DNA from: Corbicula japonica
Lineage: Eukaryota; Mollusca; Bivalvia; Venerida; Cyrenidae
Direction: 5' to 3'
Length of the DNA: 64,000 nucleotides
Assembly: GCA_038501625.1 (NCBI GenBank)
Contig: JAZAYU010000258.1
Span: 561,001-625,000 of the forward strand
Each line of letters opens with the position of its first letter. The first letter of the stretch is position 1. Both the position numbers and the translations under genes were made by a program. The notes below the pieces were generated by a model. That model saw only the letters and a program-made list of their open reading frames with translations. It did no database searches and was not told the DNA's origin. Shown here piece after piece: positions 12,136 to 24,697 of this stretch.

Positions 12136-13564
12136 TTGTTAACACAATAGAGGTCACATTTTTCATCCCATTGTCATCAAATTTGGTATGTATATTTATA
12201 TTGATGATCTCTACTTAAATTATTGAAATCATGTACTTGAGTTGCCGAGGTGCCCCGCCATGGGATTTTCTTTTTCTTTTAAATTCTATAATTAACCTTT
12301 GATTTCTACAGTTATCAACCTAATTTTGACACAAACTTCATACCATCTTAAAATTCAATCTTTTCTAAACATTTCACTCACTGGTTGTTCAGTGATAAAG
12401 TTTGAAACAAAAATTTTAGTAGCAGAGTGAAAATATTGGTGTCAGAATTCCAATATTCCAATATTTAAACCTTGTCTTAAGATAGTGTATTATGATGCAT
12501 TATCAGAGGTCATTTCTCTTGTTGCTTGTCAATGACCTGTTGAACTCCACCGTTTAGGTCTGTGTTATGCAAGATTTAGAACAGAGCTTTGGAGATTTTT
12601 ATAGAATAAAATTTTTAATATTATGTCATTTTCTAATATATTAAAATATATAAATAAACATTCTTACTTTATATCACTTTGAAAATCAGGCTTTTCTGAA
12701 TATTTTATTCACTGTTTGTTAAGTAAAAAACAACACAAAAAAATCTGTAGCAAATCCTAGAATGGTTCAGATTATTACAGAGAAGTTGAAATGCATATGA
12801 CATACTTTTCATTGTTGATCAATTGATTATTTTTCCTTGAGATGAGCAGAATGTAACAGTCACAATCCTGTAAAATGAACTTCTTGAACAGTTTTTCATA
12901 TGGATCATTCCAGCATTTTTTCCAGGAAAGAAGGATTTTACAAAATATTGTGACACAAATTACTTCTTCAGTTTAAAACAGACTGATATGATTTGAAACT
13001 TGTACATATGTTTACCATTAAGTGTAGAAGTGCATAAAGTGTAGAAGTGCGGACATGTTTTTCATATGGGTTAGTTTATTAGTTTTAGGAGAGAAGCAGA
13101 ATTGTAACATATACAATGTGGTTTTGGTTTCGTAACTGTTAAATTTTCATTGAATTATGTAACACTCAAAATGAACCATCACAAACAATTGCAAAAACAA
13201 TGTATTGGTAAACTGCTTTTACTTTAGATTAGCTTGTAGTAGTTTGCTGTTTATCCACTGAACTCTGATGTCTGACACAAAAACCTGATGGTGTATTCTG
13301 AATTTGTGATCATAGGATAACATGTCCATTCTTGATTAATTATAAAATGTTTTATTTTTATCTTGCCTATTCTGTACTATATTGATGTTAAATCGTTGAG
13401 ATCAAAATGTGCCGATTTTAAAATCAACTGTTGTTTCAGCTTCTGTTGCTTACCACCATCTGATGACCTTTTTGTTATTGGTAGAAAATCTTTACATTAA
13501 AGTAATAGAAATCTGTAATGTCTTTTTGATTTATTGATCTGTAACCCAGTATCACACTCTTTTA

Positions 13565-13800
13565 AGTTCCTAATTTAAGGAGCTTTCCATGCCATGTTTG
13601 TGGGCCCTTGTAGTTGTCCCTACTGGTAAACAAGAAATCGGCAACCACTGTAGGAATGCATCATAACAGCTTGGAGTCTTTAGAAACACTTGGACTCAAG
13701 CAGGTCGGATGACATGTGTGTCATCTTTCCTGTTAGGTGATGTACTACCTAAACTGTGCTGATGTGCCTTAAAACCCAAATAAACTAAACCAAACTAAAC
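13565..13800 (+). repeat. Possible SINE-like retroposon
   Basis: The end GATGTGCCTTAAAACCC followed by AAATAAACTAAACCAAACTAAAC resembles the tail of the 2676 SINE-like copy. No clear tRNA-type boxes were seen in the body. The call therefore rests only on the tail and on a body that looks like non-coding retroposon sequence. Confidence 0.3.
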
Positions 13801-14254
13801 TTCTTAAACGGCTATCCTTAACAAAGAGATTATACATGTTAAGTTGTGCTTAGCAGACAATAATATCTCAGAGAGGGGCATGGCTTTAAGCTCTTCTCAC
13901 CCCCCATGTGTCTTGATGTGAGAAAGTTGGCTGATTTTTTTTACTGTAGATAGAAGTCTAGTACTGGTAGACCAGGAGATTGGTTATGAAATTTGGCCAT
14001 CTCAATAGTATTGAAAAGGGACGTAAAACATTGTTCACAAATCACAGACGATCACATAACCATCAACGTTGCCTAAATCTTGAAGACATCTTTTTTATTA
14101 TTAATTTATATATGTACACTCTCGACGGAATAGAACAAGAGCTTTGCTGTCAAGATAGTATAATACTTTTACATGTTAGCTGTTGAAGCATTACCAACTA
14201 GAACCTGATTTAAAGTAAGAAGAATGATCCTTTGAATAGTTACCTCACTTAGCT

Positions 14255-14515
14255 TTTGCGATGCACGTGTGTTGTGTGTGACACAGATAGAGGTACGATT
14301 CCTCTTTGTGTTTGCAATGCGTTATGTGTGTGCAATAACCCCACTTGGTATTTGTCAAATGTATGTGATAGTGTGTGATACAGGATGAGGTACATACCTC
14401 TAGATGTTAGCAATACATTATGAATGTGCAATTACCCCACTTGGTCTTTGTCAAACGTGAGTGATAATGTGTGATACATGATGAGGTATGAACCTCTAGG
14501 TGTATGCCAAGTGCG
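14255..14515 (+). repeat. ~96-bp tandem repeat
   Basis: Just over two units of about 96 bp share ACCCCACTTGGT, TTTGTCAAA, GTGTGTGATACA and GAGGTA modules. 'CCCCACTTGGT' occurs at 14339 and 14435. No coding function is suggested; the open frame on the minus strand follows the repeat. Confidence 0.6.
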
Positions 14516-14679
14516 CATAGTTTAAACAGCGAGATACACAAGATAGCAAATAGTCATAAAACTAAGGGTTTAATTTTGGATAAGGTGATGGTATTGTCCA
14601 CTGCATACGCCTTCAAATAATGGTAGACCTCTATGAGTAGGTACAGAAATAGGTACCTCTGTCTGTTGGTTAGACCGGT

Positions 14680-14684
14680 ATGTG

Positions 14685-14716
<32 letters not shown>

Positions 14717-14743
14717 TGTATGTGCGTGTGTGTGTGTGTGTGG
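14680..14743 (+). repeat. (GT)n/(GTGC)n microsatellite
   Basis: An uninterrupted run of GT dinucleotides grades into GTGC tetramers and back to GT over about 60 bp. Confidence 0.95.
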
Positions 14744-14899
14744 TTATTTATTCGTGTAATACATAAGATACTAGAAAAAATTGCCAAAGCTACATAGTGA
14801 TTTGTTTCTTTGATATTCTGAGTGATGGAATTTACTATACAAACATGTATTTTAACCAACGTCCCACGAATGCATACATGTGATCGCAAGAGAATAACA

Positions 14900-16850
14900 A
14901 ATAGGATGTTAGTTTCTCCAAAATCTTAAATTTCTTCTTTCAAACTGGACATTTTACGGATAATAAATAAAGCAAATCCTTTTTTGTGTTTTAGTGTAGT
15001 ATACAAAAAAAACATCATTTTTTACATGTAAGATACTCCAATGAAAAAGAATAATTTTACAACATGTATGCAATGCCATATTGGGAAACCAAGAATTCAT
15101 GTTAAAAAGCTTCCAATTTCTTGAATGCTAACTTACCAAATTACTGGATTATTTTATTTTATGATTAATTGAAATTGATGATTTTTAATTTACTTGCATT
15201 TTAAAATTTCATCGTTGAGACGGAGAGAGCGGACGTTAATTTTGTATAAAAGTTATTTGTTGTCACTTCTGCTACGGCCGTAGTCTCAGATCAGTCAATG
15301 CTTCTAGACATTCTGATAAGGGTCTACACCGATAGTAATACTGCAAAACAATACATTGCCTCAGATAAAAAACTGGGTCGGATTGAACTTATGGCAAATC
15401 AAATGGGATAAGAATTAAATTGGTCAAATTATGACCTTTACATATTATGTTTACCTGTCATTGTATGTATTGCATTGTCGGTAATTAAAACAACGTGTGA
15501 TAAATATTGACTAGTTCTAAGCGTATTTATAATATTCGCTTTTACAAAACTGATTGATTTTCTCCATTTCTTAATCCATCATATTTCTGAACCTGAAGGT
15601 GCTAAAGATTTCTAGATTACATGGTTTATCAGATACAGGCAATTTGATCTCTATTAACGTAAACAAATTTGATAGAGCAATGTGAGTTACCCCACAATGA
15701 ACTTTGTGTGACCCCAATGCAGCCTGTATTCGTGATACACTGAAATCAATTTCCACAAATCCCTTTGTTCTTGGAGCTAAGCGAAGGTCAAAACAGAACA
15801 AATGACGAGTTTACATACCGGAGCCTGTCTAGTGCTCACGAACTGTCATGAAAGATTGTTTGCTAAAAGTTTTCTAACTGTATGAGGATGTTGTTATGCA
15901 GAAAAAGAAGATGAACTGTAACTGTAAGTAAATCTTGTTGTTAATGCAGATTGATTATCAGTAAAAATTTATTGTATGATCTTATTTACGTTTTCTCGTC
16001 ACATTTGATTTTACATCTTATATGCTAACCTTATAAAAATCGACATACATTCAAAAACACTATTTAAGCATTTAACCTGATTGGATTTTTATATTGATGA
16101 CGAACTTCCTAAAAATACTCAGAATGTAAGAATTGGGATTATAGTATACTAGTCTTCACGCCTATACAGTCTGATTAGGGTTTACATGGTTAGCCATTCA
16201 TTCAGAAAAACATTTTATTGTGTCTAGTAAACGCTCTAGATACATTTGTATTTCTCAGACCATGTTAATGTGCAATTTTAGCAGGATTTACGTTTATTAC
16301 AGAGAATTCTAGCTTGGTTTATCATGCTTTGTCACCTAAATGTAGCCACATGTTATGATAGTTTAGGTACATACAACATACTGGGAAAATTCTGTCTGGC
16401 AGTGAAATTAAAGACATCAGAAATGTGAGTTTAATACGGGTCAGGTATTTTATTTAACCTGATGGTAAATGCTATGTTCTTCGAAGAATTGCGGATATAT
16501 TATTTTTAGCATGATCGGATATATTTGATGTTTCTGATTCCTTACAAACAATATTTTCGGTGAGATGATCTTTGAAAAATAGTTTGTATATGATTAAAGC
16601 GCTAAGGTGGATTAAATCCTGCAATCAGTCCACTATAATGAAAATGCTGTCGTTATATATACTATTCGTTATATGAACGTGTTTGTAATTAAGTAGGCTA
16701 AGAAAAATTTACTTCCTTTTTTTGCCTTATCGAAAACTAAGGAATATGATATAGTTTATCGTTTTATTCAGAGTCATCGTTATCATCGAAACCTTAGTCC
16801 GGCGGTCATTTATCTGACATTAAAATTAAAGTTCACTTAATTCTTAATAA
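14900..16850. other. Non-coding stretch with no supported gene
   Basis: AT-rich intergenic or intronic sequence. A TATA-like TGTATAAAAG stands at about 15242-15251, and a strong donor-like ACT|GTAAGTAAATC at 15922 follows a short ATG frame. A 76-codon minus-strand frame at 15571-15801 has ordinary composition but no recognisable family and no splice support. Neither is called as a gene. Confidence 0.5.
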
Positions 16851-16884
16851 GAAATTGTTCTGCAATAGACTGGACAATTCCAGT

Positions 16885-17083
16885 TACTGTCAAATCATTT
16901 TATTTCGCGCGGGTTTAATTTTCGCTTATTTCGCTCTACGGCACGAGCGCGAAATTCAACACCAGCAAAAACCAGGGTTTCTTTATAGGAAAACACAGTT
17001 GCGCAAATTCATTTCCCCGCGAATATGTTATTTACGGGTTTTGCGCGAAAATTCGTGCCCGCGAAATTAAATGATACTACAGT
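16885..17083. mobile_element. MITE-like palindromic element ('TTTCGCG' ends)
   Basis: The two ends are imperfect inverted repeats. The left runs ACTGTCAAATCATTTTATTTC then GCGC. The right runs CGCGAAATTAAATGAT then ACTACAGT. The roughly 200-bp body is rich in TTTCGC and GCGAAA and is distinctly GC-richer than its surroundings. A related, more degraded copy lies near 20785-20965. The 71-codon open frame over it is a by-product of the repeat. Confidence 0.55.
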
Positions 17084-18060
17084 ATCACGTATACTGTCAT
17101 TTAATTTCTTCTTATTAATCACGCAAAATTGCAATAATATTCAAACACTTGAATTGCAAAATCAAATTCGGTGATGCTTTCAGAAACAGTCCTGTCTTTA
17201 TTATCTAGCCTGTGAGAATATTCCAGTTAATTGTTGTTGGAAAATTGTAGGATTAATGATAATCATATCACCCACGTGCGAACACTTTACCTGCACCCAG
17301 TCTGCTGGATTTTATCACAAGCATCATCCGCGTAATTATCAATCCATGATATGTTATTTTAGCTCCTCTTTCCAAATGGTATAAGAAATGAAAGAACGTT
17401 TTCTTTCATTTTAAGACTTGCATTACAAGAGATAACACATATGATTTTAATGTCATAAAAATTCACAGGTCAATACAATTCACATTCGGCAGATTTTATA
17501 AAAAATTATTTAAAGCGGATATCATGTTTCGGTCAACAATATTACAAATAAAAACATCTTGAATAAAGTATTTGTTTACAAAATGTTCGACACCTAATAG
17601 ATATAAAAGCTAAGAATTTAGTCATAATAACTTGTAATTTCATAGGAAAAATGCATCATATAAGATGTACATCAAAACATTTAATTTCTGCGCCTTCCTT
17701 TAGAACATTCTTATATAAAAAAGTTAACAACGTCGCTCAAGGGGTTGGTACACTAAGGTCGGGACTTTTTAATCTGGACTAAATATCGACAAAAATAAGA
17801 AACAATCATACTATCACTTAAATTTTGCTTATAATTAGGGAATACATGTATATATTATCTTAAATATATGTATCTTAGTGGTGCAAAACAAGCTTGTACA
17901 ATTAATTGGCAGTATAAAGTTTGATCAAAGAAGTCATTTTCGGCCAGGATTATAATACAAATTTATATCGCGCATACTTGTAATTTATATCCATATGGGA
18001 AACGTGACTAGAACAGATATTGTACGTTCGTCATTATGTGGTCAGTTACATGTATTACAG

Positions 18061-18144
18061 TCGCGAGTCTCTTATCACGTCATCAATCTCTAAACGACGA
18101 TGGAGCTTGGATAATACGCGAGAAAGGTCCTGTAGACGAAAAAT
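18061..18144 (+). CDS. Candidate internal exon, plus strand, unrecognised protein
   Basis: An 84-bp exon candidate in phase 1-1 has the acceptor catgtattacag and the weak donor AAAT|GTAAAA. It encodes ASLLSRHQSLNDDGAWIIRE then KGPVDEK. It is phase-compatible with the candidate exons at 21300 and 21483. No domain was recognised. It could be a chance frame, as the donor is poor and the nearest partner exon is 3 kb away. Confidence 0.3.
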
Positions 18145-19569
18145 GTAAAACAATAAGTAAGGAGTCGACATATACATGTACTCATTTTAATGCATTTTTG
18201 TATCTCCTATTATATATTATTGCAAAGCCCGTACACCCTTGAACGATTTGCGTAATGAGCCTTTACAAATAATATTCGCTAAAATATTAGTTTTTACTTT
18301 ACCACACTGAAAGATAGACAATATTAGAATTAATAAGATAATAAACAAAATAATAATAACATATTTTGGATTAAAACTTTGCAACATTATTCAGATGAAA
18401 ATACTTTGTCTTTGGTAAATTAGAACGCAAATTATAATAAGGCAAATAGTGTAGGCTATTCGAATTAGTTCTACACTGTTATATGAATAGGAGTGTGCTT
18501 ATCGGCATCATTAATTGGTCTGAATGTAATACAGTCTTAAATCTCTCACTCCTCAGGGGAAGATTACATTAAATGACCAACAAATCGCATGCTAACTGAT
18601 GAAGGTATTTGTTATCATTCCAAGGTAACGTAGTTCAGCAGTTATGTACTTTACACAGTTATTCCGACTTATTTTTACTATCAGCATGAGACCAATTAGG
18701 GGGCTCAAAACTTCTCGCTGAAGTATGGCTTTTTACCGATGTTAATGATAATTTTACTTATCAGTCCATTACTACAGTAATTTGCAGAACTACTATTTTT
18801 CTGCGATAGCATTTTGAAGTAAACAATTTCATGTATTGAAAATCGATTATGACAGTCTCTAAAATGTTATTATAACATATAATTATGTTTAATTCTTGAT
18901 TATGCTGGTGTGATTTTGTTTGTTCTTGTTTATTATAACTTGTTATTGTATGAAGATAAATAGGTAACAGTAAGCGCCAGGAAAGTTTTGATGCAAAACC
19001 GTTAAAGATTGTTATGCTTTACTGGTAATTTAAGCTGTGCAAAAAGTTATTATTCAACTTAATCAGTTTAATCAACATACAAGATCAGAAGGACCTAGAA
19101 ATTAAATGTACATGTACCAGTTATTATGTTACGGTTATTATACAGATCTAAGAAAGTTTATGTGTACTTCAAATTTGTTAAAATACCATTTCGACCCATG
19201 GCTCCTACACATTTTATAAATTCAAGCACTGCAGTCCTCATACAAGTAATAGAGCAACACAAATCATTCGACGGTCATTGAAACACCATAAACGCCAGAT
19301 TAGATCGGGTCAGTGGAGTTATTATAACATATCACATAGAGAGAATAACAGTGCTGCTGGAGATAAAATCTTTCAGACCTGAGAAAACTTGAACATTGTA
19401 CAAATCTCTTGTCTGTCGAAAGTATAAACATGTGTAGCCAAGAAGTGAAATAATAATTTTCAAAAACCGGTACATTTTTATTTTTTTCAGAAATTTTAAT
19501 TCGCTTATAAAAAGCAGTAACGCAATCACGATTGAAAATACAACTTTTACTAATCCTAACCCTGCTGCT

Positions 19570-19920
19570 GTGACTTACAACAACAACAACAACTACTACT
19601 ACAACTACTGCTGGTTGTCTTTCTCCTCCTACTGCTACTATTGCGCCTACTACTTTTATAACAAAACAACAACGGTATCAGCAACATCAACAACAATGAC
19701 ACCTACTGCAACAACAACAACTACTACTACTACTTCTATCTACTACCTACTGCTACTTCTACTAGTACTACTTCTGCCACTACTTTCAATACGACAAATG
19801 CTACATGTACTTCTACAACAACAATGACAACAACAACAAAACCTACTGCTGCTGCTGCTTTTTACTTAACAAAAAAAGGACAGCAGCAGCAACAACAATA
19901 ACATCAACAGCAACAACAAA
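19570..19920 (+). repeat. Complex trinucleotide microsatellite (CAA/CTA/CTG)
   Basis: About 350 bp of imperfect trinucleotide repeats made of CAA, CTA, CTG/CTT and CAG runs. All are shifted forms of a few 3-mers, so every frame stays open and encodes homopolymer-like peptides. No gene is implied. Confidence 0.9.
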
Positions 19921-20784
19921 AATAATAACATGAATTGTATTTGTATTTACATACTATTAAGTCCGTATATTGAAATATCAATTATAATCTTACTGTTTTG
20001 TAAGATTGATTTGTAAACAAATACATGTAATTTGTAATTTCTCCACAGTTCGAAAGAATATCAAAGCGTTTTACCTAAGTCATATTAATCTTTTCAATTA
20101 ACATTTTAGTAGTAAGCTAACAAAGTCATTTATAGAATATACCTATAGGCCAAATTTTAACCATACACTTTTCAAATCAGAATTTTGCGAATTAGGTGCA
20201 ATTTAATTTTTTCAAATCAGAAACACACAATTGCACGAAAACAACCATATTATACTTTTTAACGTTATTAATGTTAAGTTTGAAATGTGTTATCGTTTGG
20301 TGACTAAAAACCGCTAAATCGTGTTAATATCAAATTGACAAAGTTACATTTTTGAATATAGAAAGAACATATTTGCAAGTAACCATGATGAACTTGTCCG
20401 GAGTTTATAATGGTTAATTTTGATGAACTCTTGAACCGTTAAATCTTTCCACGAAAACCAGAAAATCGAAGAAAAGAACCCATAGACTTATCGTTGAATA
20501 GCACCCACATTAGAACTCGACTAGCTAACTTTTTTTGGATTTTATCGTATTTGCTTGAACATTAATTTTAAGTCGTTTCTATGCTGTGATAATAATAAGG
20601 ATTGATATATGAAATCAAGAAAGCCCATAATGACAAAAGTAATTGATTTGATGATTTACAATGTAAAACATTAAGAAATGAGAGAAAAAAATGAAAATCA
20701 GTTAAAATTATCAGTTATATGTGAATAATATATCATCCTCTTTTATGCGTATATTATAGAAGTGCATATTATATATTGTGGTAT

Positions 20785-20965
20785 TATTTAATTTCGCAGT
20801 GCTTTATTTTCGACGCCGACGACAAATTTACGCTGAAATAAATTCGTTTCGCGTAGTAGTATTATCCACATAGTACATGAATAAGATATTATGTGTTAAT
20901 ATTCGCTGCTATTTTTTGCGCACAATTCCAAGCGCGAAATACGCGACTTTTAAACCCACGCGAAG
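20785..20965. repeat. Degraded relative of the 'TTTCGCG' MITE
   Basis: The stretch shares TTTAATTTCGCAGTGC, TTTCGCGTAGTAGTATTA and GCGCGAAATACGCGA modules with the 16885 element. Its ends are too diverged to place exactly. Confidence 0.35.
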
Positions 20966-21299
20966 AACAATGAAAATATTCAGTGTCGTACAAAATGTGT
21001 TACTCGGCTCTAGACAAATTATAATTTACATAAAAAATCGCAGCTGGAACTTAAACTTTATAACGAAAGATAAAAGTAGTGTAATATGCAAATAACGAGC
21101 GGCCACAAATAAAAGACACAGCTTCCCTACACATCATTCAACATTATTTTGGTAAGTGTATAAAGATTAACTGATAGGAGCAGTTTATAGTACCATGCAG
21201 TACATGATCAGAAAGACCCACGCTAGGCAAAGATACATGAAGTACTTTCAACTAATAAAAATCTGTTTTAATTAGTTTTATGTTGTAAAATTGTTTTAG

Positions 21300-21383
21300 G
21301 GTTTGCAAAATGGAGTGACAGTACAAACAAAATGAGAAAAGGTAAAGCTGAACCAACGTCAGTTCATGTCGTCATGAATCAAG
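21300..21383 (+). CDS. Candidate exon, plus strand, possible cytoplasmic-tail protein
   Basis: An 84-bp exon candidate (phase 1-1) has the acceptor aattgttttag and the donor CAAG|GTATTA. It encodes GFAKWSDSTNKMRKGKAEPT and SVHVVMNQ. The only open frame after the acceptor is phase 1, which also fits the exon at 18061 and the terminal exon at 21483. No transmembrane or signal segment is present. The reading frame stays open through the following 99 bp, so the intron could be retained without a stop. Confidence 0.35.
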
Positions 21384-21482
21384 GTATTATATCGCTTTTT
21401 TATGTTTTTGTAAACTTGACAAATAATACCATATGTATCTTATTAAAAGAAAAGACCATTCGGCTTACTTTACCATGTACAG

Positions 21483-21559
21483 CTGCGGAGAGAAGAACAA
21501 CAAGTCCAGTACATAATTATGATAGTATTGATGTGAATCTTATTTTGATGAAATGTTAA
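21483..21559 (+). CDS. Candidate terminal exon, plus strand
   Basis: After the acceptor taccatgtacag, the phase-1 frame encodes AERRTTSPVHNYDSIDVNLI then LMKC and a TAA at 21557-21559. The NYDSIDV sequence looks like a tyrosine-containing tail, but this is only composition. It lies 99 bp after the 21300 exon in the same frame. A second strong acceptor (aacttttttttcag) at about 22061 precedes another short open stretch and might be an alternative last exon. Identity is unknown. Confidence 0.35.
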
Positions 21560-22169
21560 CAATAATAACGAAGTAAAACAGTAATTTCAAAACGACTTGC
21601 GCTTACCCTGTTCATTAAACAATGTTTTATAAATTTGTTTCTTGATTGATTGATGCAATTTACTTCTGTTCTGGAATCTCGTTTAGTAGGTTTCCTCGAA
21701 GGGAACTATAGGTTAAGCTCCCCGTGTGTCTCCACGTCCGCAACAAATCCTGCATTAATTAGTAATACGTAACAAATTGCGTCTTCACCGTTATTAAATG
21801 ATATAAAATCGCTCCAAATGATTCACGATGAATGTTTGATAAATATCAAAATGAATCCACTTTGTTACCGAACAGAACAGAATAAATGTAAATCGTTCTC
21901 TACAGAGGCATTTATTCAACTATTTCGAGTCAGGTTTTAACTAGTATATTGTTCCATGCGATCTTGGCTAAAAACCATTTTGATAGTATATATTATTTAT
22001 TTCCTCAAATATAATAAAGATAACACATTGCAGCGAGTTAAATGATTAACTTTTTTTTCAGGTTGATTGTCGGGCATACCCACCGGGATGTAGAGATTCT
22101 GGTTTTAATAAAACGGAAGATATTCTACGTGGAAGTGACGCTGGTACTTCTTAAATTGCTGCGCGAATA

Positions 22170-23320
22170 CCATCAGCAAAACAACTCAGAGGTCAAAAGG
22201 ACATAAAGAAAACAACCAATAATCGAATACAAAATGAACTTACGACAGACATTGTAAAAGATTACAGTGTGCTAGGGGCAATTTTATTGGAACTTTACAC
22301 CCTAATATTTTATTACCATCGTTACTTAAATTAAATTTAGAAGTTTAAGAACGTCATCGTTAAACTGGTGGAATAGATGCTTGACATAATATTACAAGAA
22401 ATGTAACAGTTTTCTTAAGTGGAAGAACGAATGGAAGAATGAATATAATTGCATAGGTCTACTTGAAGAAATGTAATAAGCTGAGGGTACAATGAAGCTG
22501 GGTTTGTACTGCTTAAAAGTTAGTTCGATTCTAGCATGATGGGTTTGTGCAGAATATGTCATGCTCATAAATATTGTTTGACCCTTAATTATTAATAAGG
22601 ACTAGTTTCATGAACATATATTGAGCAAATACTAATTGAGTGACAATTAATATTTTGTTCTGTATTTATTTATTATTAAAATGTCTTTTGGGAATGTTAT
22701 AGGAATGACATGATTCTGTAAAACGCATGGCTTTAAGTCTACTTAAAGAAGTTTTATAAGCGTAATCTTTATTTATGGAAAAATAGTTTAAGTAAACAAG
22801 TATGATCATACAAATGTATATTTTACAGACTTGTATTCTTGTAGTTCTTCAAATTAATGAACCATTAAATTTATGTTTTGTCCTTATTAAAATTAGATAA
22901 ATGATGTAGATTTCTTAGATTTATTTATTTTAATGTTTTTTTTTTAATTATTTGATACTTTTACTAACAAATAAGCAATAAGCGCCATATTTTATATCAT
23001 GTCCGTGAATGATATGTTTGCACCTACAATTTTACCAAGATGTTTTCAGCTATGCTTGCTAAGTTATGCAATAACTTGTTTCAACCTATCTGTTTCATGA
23101 CTAAACACAAAGGCTATATGTTTATGTTAGACCTTAACTGAGTCTTCTCATCGACAATTATTGAACGTAAAGCTAAGCAAATACATTGTTATGCTCATAA
23201 TTTATGTTTGAACGACCAAAATTGTTCAACTTTTAATGATCTTACGACGTTGCTCCATAATTTATATTAATTTTATATTTTTAATTGAAATTTTTGCTGA
23301 AAAAAGGTTCTGCACCAACA
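22170..23320. other. AT-rich stretch, nothing recognised
   Basis: No splice-supported frames, repeats or structured elements were recognised here. Confidence 0.5.
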
Positions 23321-23325
23321 TTTCA

Positions 23326-23700
23326 GTAAAGTTTCCAGCTGAAATGTCAGCTGGAAAGTGCAATAAACTTTTTGCACCAGCTTGTATTTCGATACATTTT
23401 CTGGCAGAAATTTCTGCTGGAAAGTTCAAAGCATGTTCTCCACCATCATTTGTTTCGGTAAAATTTCCAGCAGAAATTTCGGCTAGAAACATAAAGTTTA
23501 GAAGATATTGCAATTTGAACAGATACTACTGCTACATAAGTTGAAATTGTAGAAAATTCCTAGTAATCGCGGCAAAGTTTAAAAGACTGTTAACTATTGA
23601 TATTTCTAGCAGAAATTTCAGCTGGTAAAAGACCTAAAGTCATGCTGGTGAAGAAAGTTTCTTGAGTTTTCTAGCAGAAATTTCAGCTGGAAATAGTCTC
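23326..23700. repeat. Array of ~27-bp palindromes at ~65-bp spacing
   Basis: Five copies of a near-palindrome, consensus CCAGCWGAAATTTCWGCTGG, start at about 23331, 23397, 23462, 23605 and 23669. Spacings are about 66, 65, 143 and 64 bp, so one position of the array is lost or degraded. Because each unit is its own reverse complement, both strands show similar open frames there; neither is taken as coding. Confidence 0.75.
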
Positions 23701-24010
23701 CAACAAAACTGATCTCAAAAGGGAAAAAAAGATTTTCCCTTTTTATTTTGGACTGCAATTAGTAGTTTTGTTTTTATTGACATGTATATCCTTTATAAAG
23801 TACAATGGCAACGGCGTGCGCCGCCTTCGTGTTACCATGGTTATATAAATAAGCGACGCGCTTTTGAAATCGATTTAATTTATGATTATTTTAGCTCAGT
23901 TTGTTACGTTTGTGTTCTGATTGAATTTAGTTTATAATTTATTGCGAACGCGTTTCTAATTAAGATGCAATGACAAAAGTCTACGTTATTTTGGATCATC
24001 CCTCGTATAT

Positions 24011-24559
24011 GATTGTCGATCTTAATTAAGTTAGTAATTCTCCTTATGCTTGATAATTGGATACTTACTTCTATCACATGCATGCCCTATCCATCCTGGA
24101 CTACATAGACCTCTTTCACATGTACTGTCCCGGGATTACATATCGTTCAGAGAACATAATATATATGATTGTCGATCTTAATTAAGTTAGTTATTCTCCT
24201 TATGCTTGATAATTGGAAGAACCATGTTTACTTACTTCTATCGCATGAATGCCCTATCCATCCTGGACTACACAGACCTCTTTCACATGTACTGTCCCAG
24301 GATTACATATCGTTCAGAGAAACATAATATATATGATTGTCGATCTTAATTAAGTTAGTAATTCTCCTTATGCTTGCTTATTGGATACTTACTTCTATCA
24401 CATGCATGCCCGGTCCATCCTGGACTACATAGACCTCTTTCACATGTACTGTCCCAGGATTACATATCGTTCAGAGAAACATAATATATATGATTGTCGA
24501 TCTTAATTAAGTTAGTAATTCTCCTAATGCTTGATAATTGGAAGAGCCTGTTTACTTAC
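24011..24559 (-). pseudogene. Tandem array of truncated EGF exon halves plus intron
   Basis: Four units share GATTGTCGATCTTAATTAAG at 24011, 24167, 24335 and 24492 (spacings 156, 168 and 157 bp). On the minus strand three units carry the second half of the EGF exon found intact at 24560-24697: TCERGLCSPGW(I/T)GH(S/A)C, then a GTAAGT donor. The first half is missing and an in-frame stop lies just upstream (CTGAACGATATGTAATCC). The units arose by tandem duplication of a segment starting mid-exon. They are unlikely to be spliced in, because the only AG near the break (GACAG|TACATG) gives the wrong phase. Confidence 0.75.
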
Positions 24560-24697
24560 CTCTTTCGCACGCATGCCCTGTCCATCCTGGACTACACAGA
24601 CCTCCTTCACATGTACCGCTTATATGATGGCAGTTTGATCCATTGATGCAGTGGCATTCAGACTGACAACCAGCACCGAAAGTTCCAGCACTGCATT
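24560..24697 (-). CDS. EGF-like exon (most 3' intact one)
   Basis: This 138-bp phase 1-1 exon has the acceptor ctattag|AATGC and the donor GAGAG... in the form GAAAGAG|GTAAGTAA. It encodes ECSAGTFGAGCQSECHCING then a second half ending GWTGHACER. All eight cysteines of the module are present. It is the parent of the half-exon array immediately downstream. Confidence 0.85.

Noticed and set aside
14554..14889. His/Thr-rich minus-strand frame
   Set aside because: Translation of the GT/GTGC microsatellite.
15571..15801. 76-codon minus-strand open frame with balanced composition
   Set aside because: No recognisable domain, no splice context, and no second exon in phase. It could be real but cannot be supported.
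19570..19827. Asn/Tyr/Thr-rich open frame
   Set aside because: Translation of a trinucleotide microsatellite.
23236..23544. Overlapping open frames on both strands with repeated F-P-A-E-I-S-A peptides
   Set aside because: They arise because the DNA repeat is a palindrome. There is no start or splice logic.
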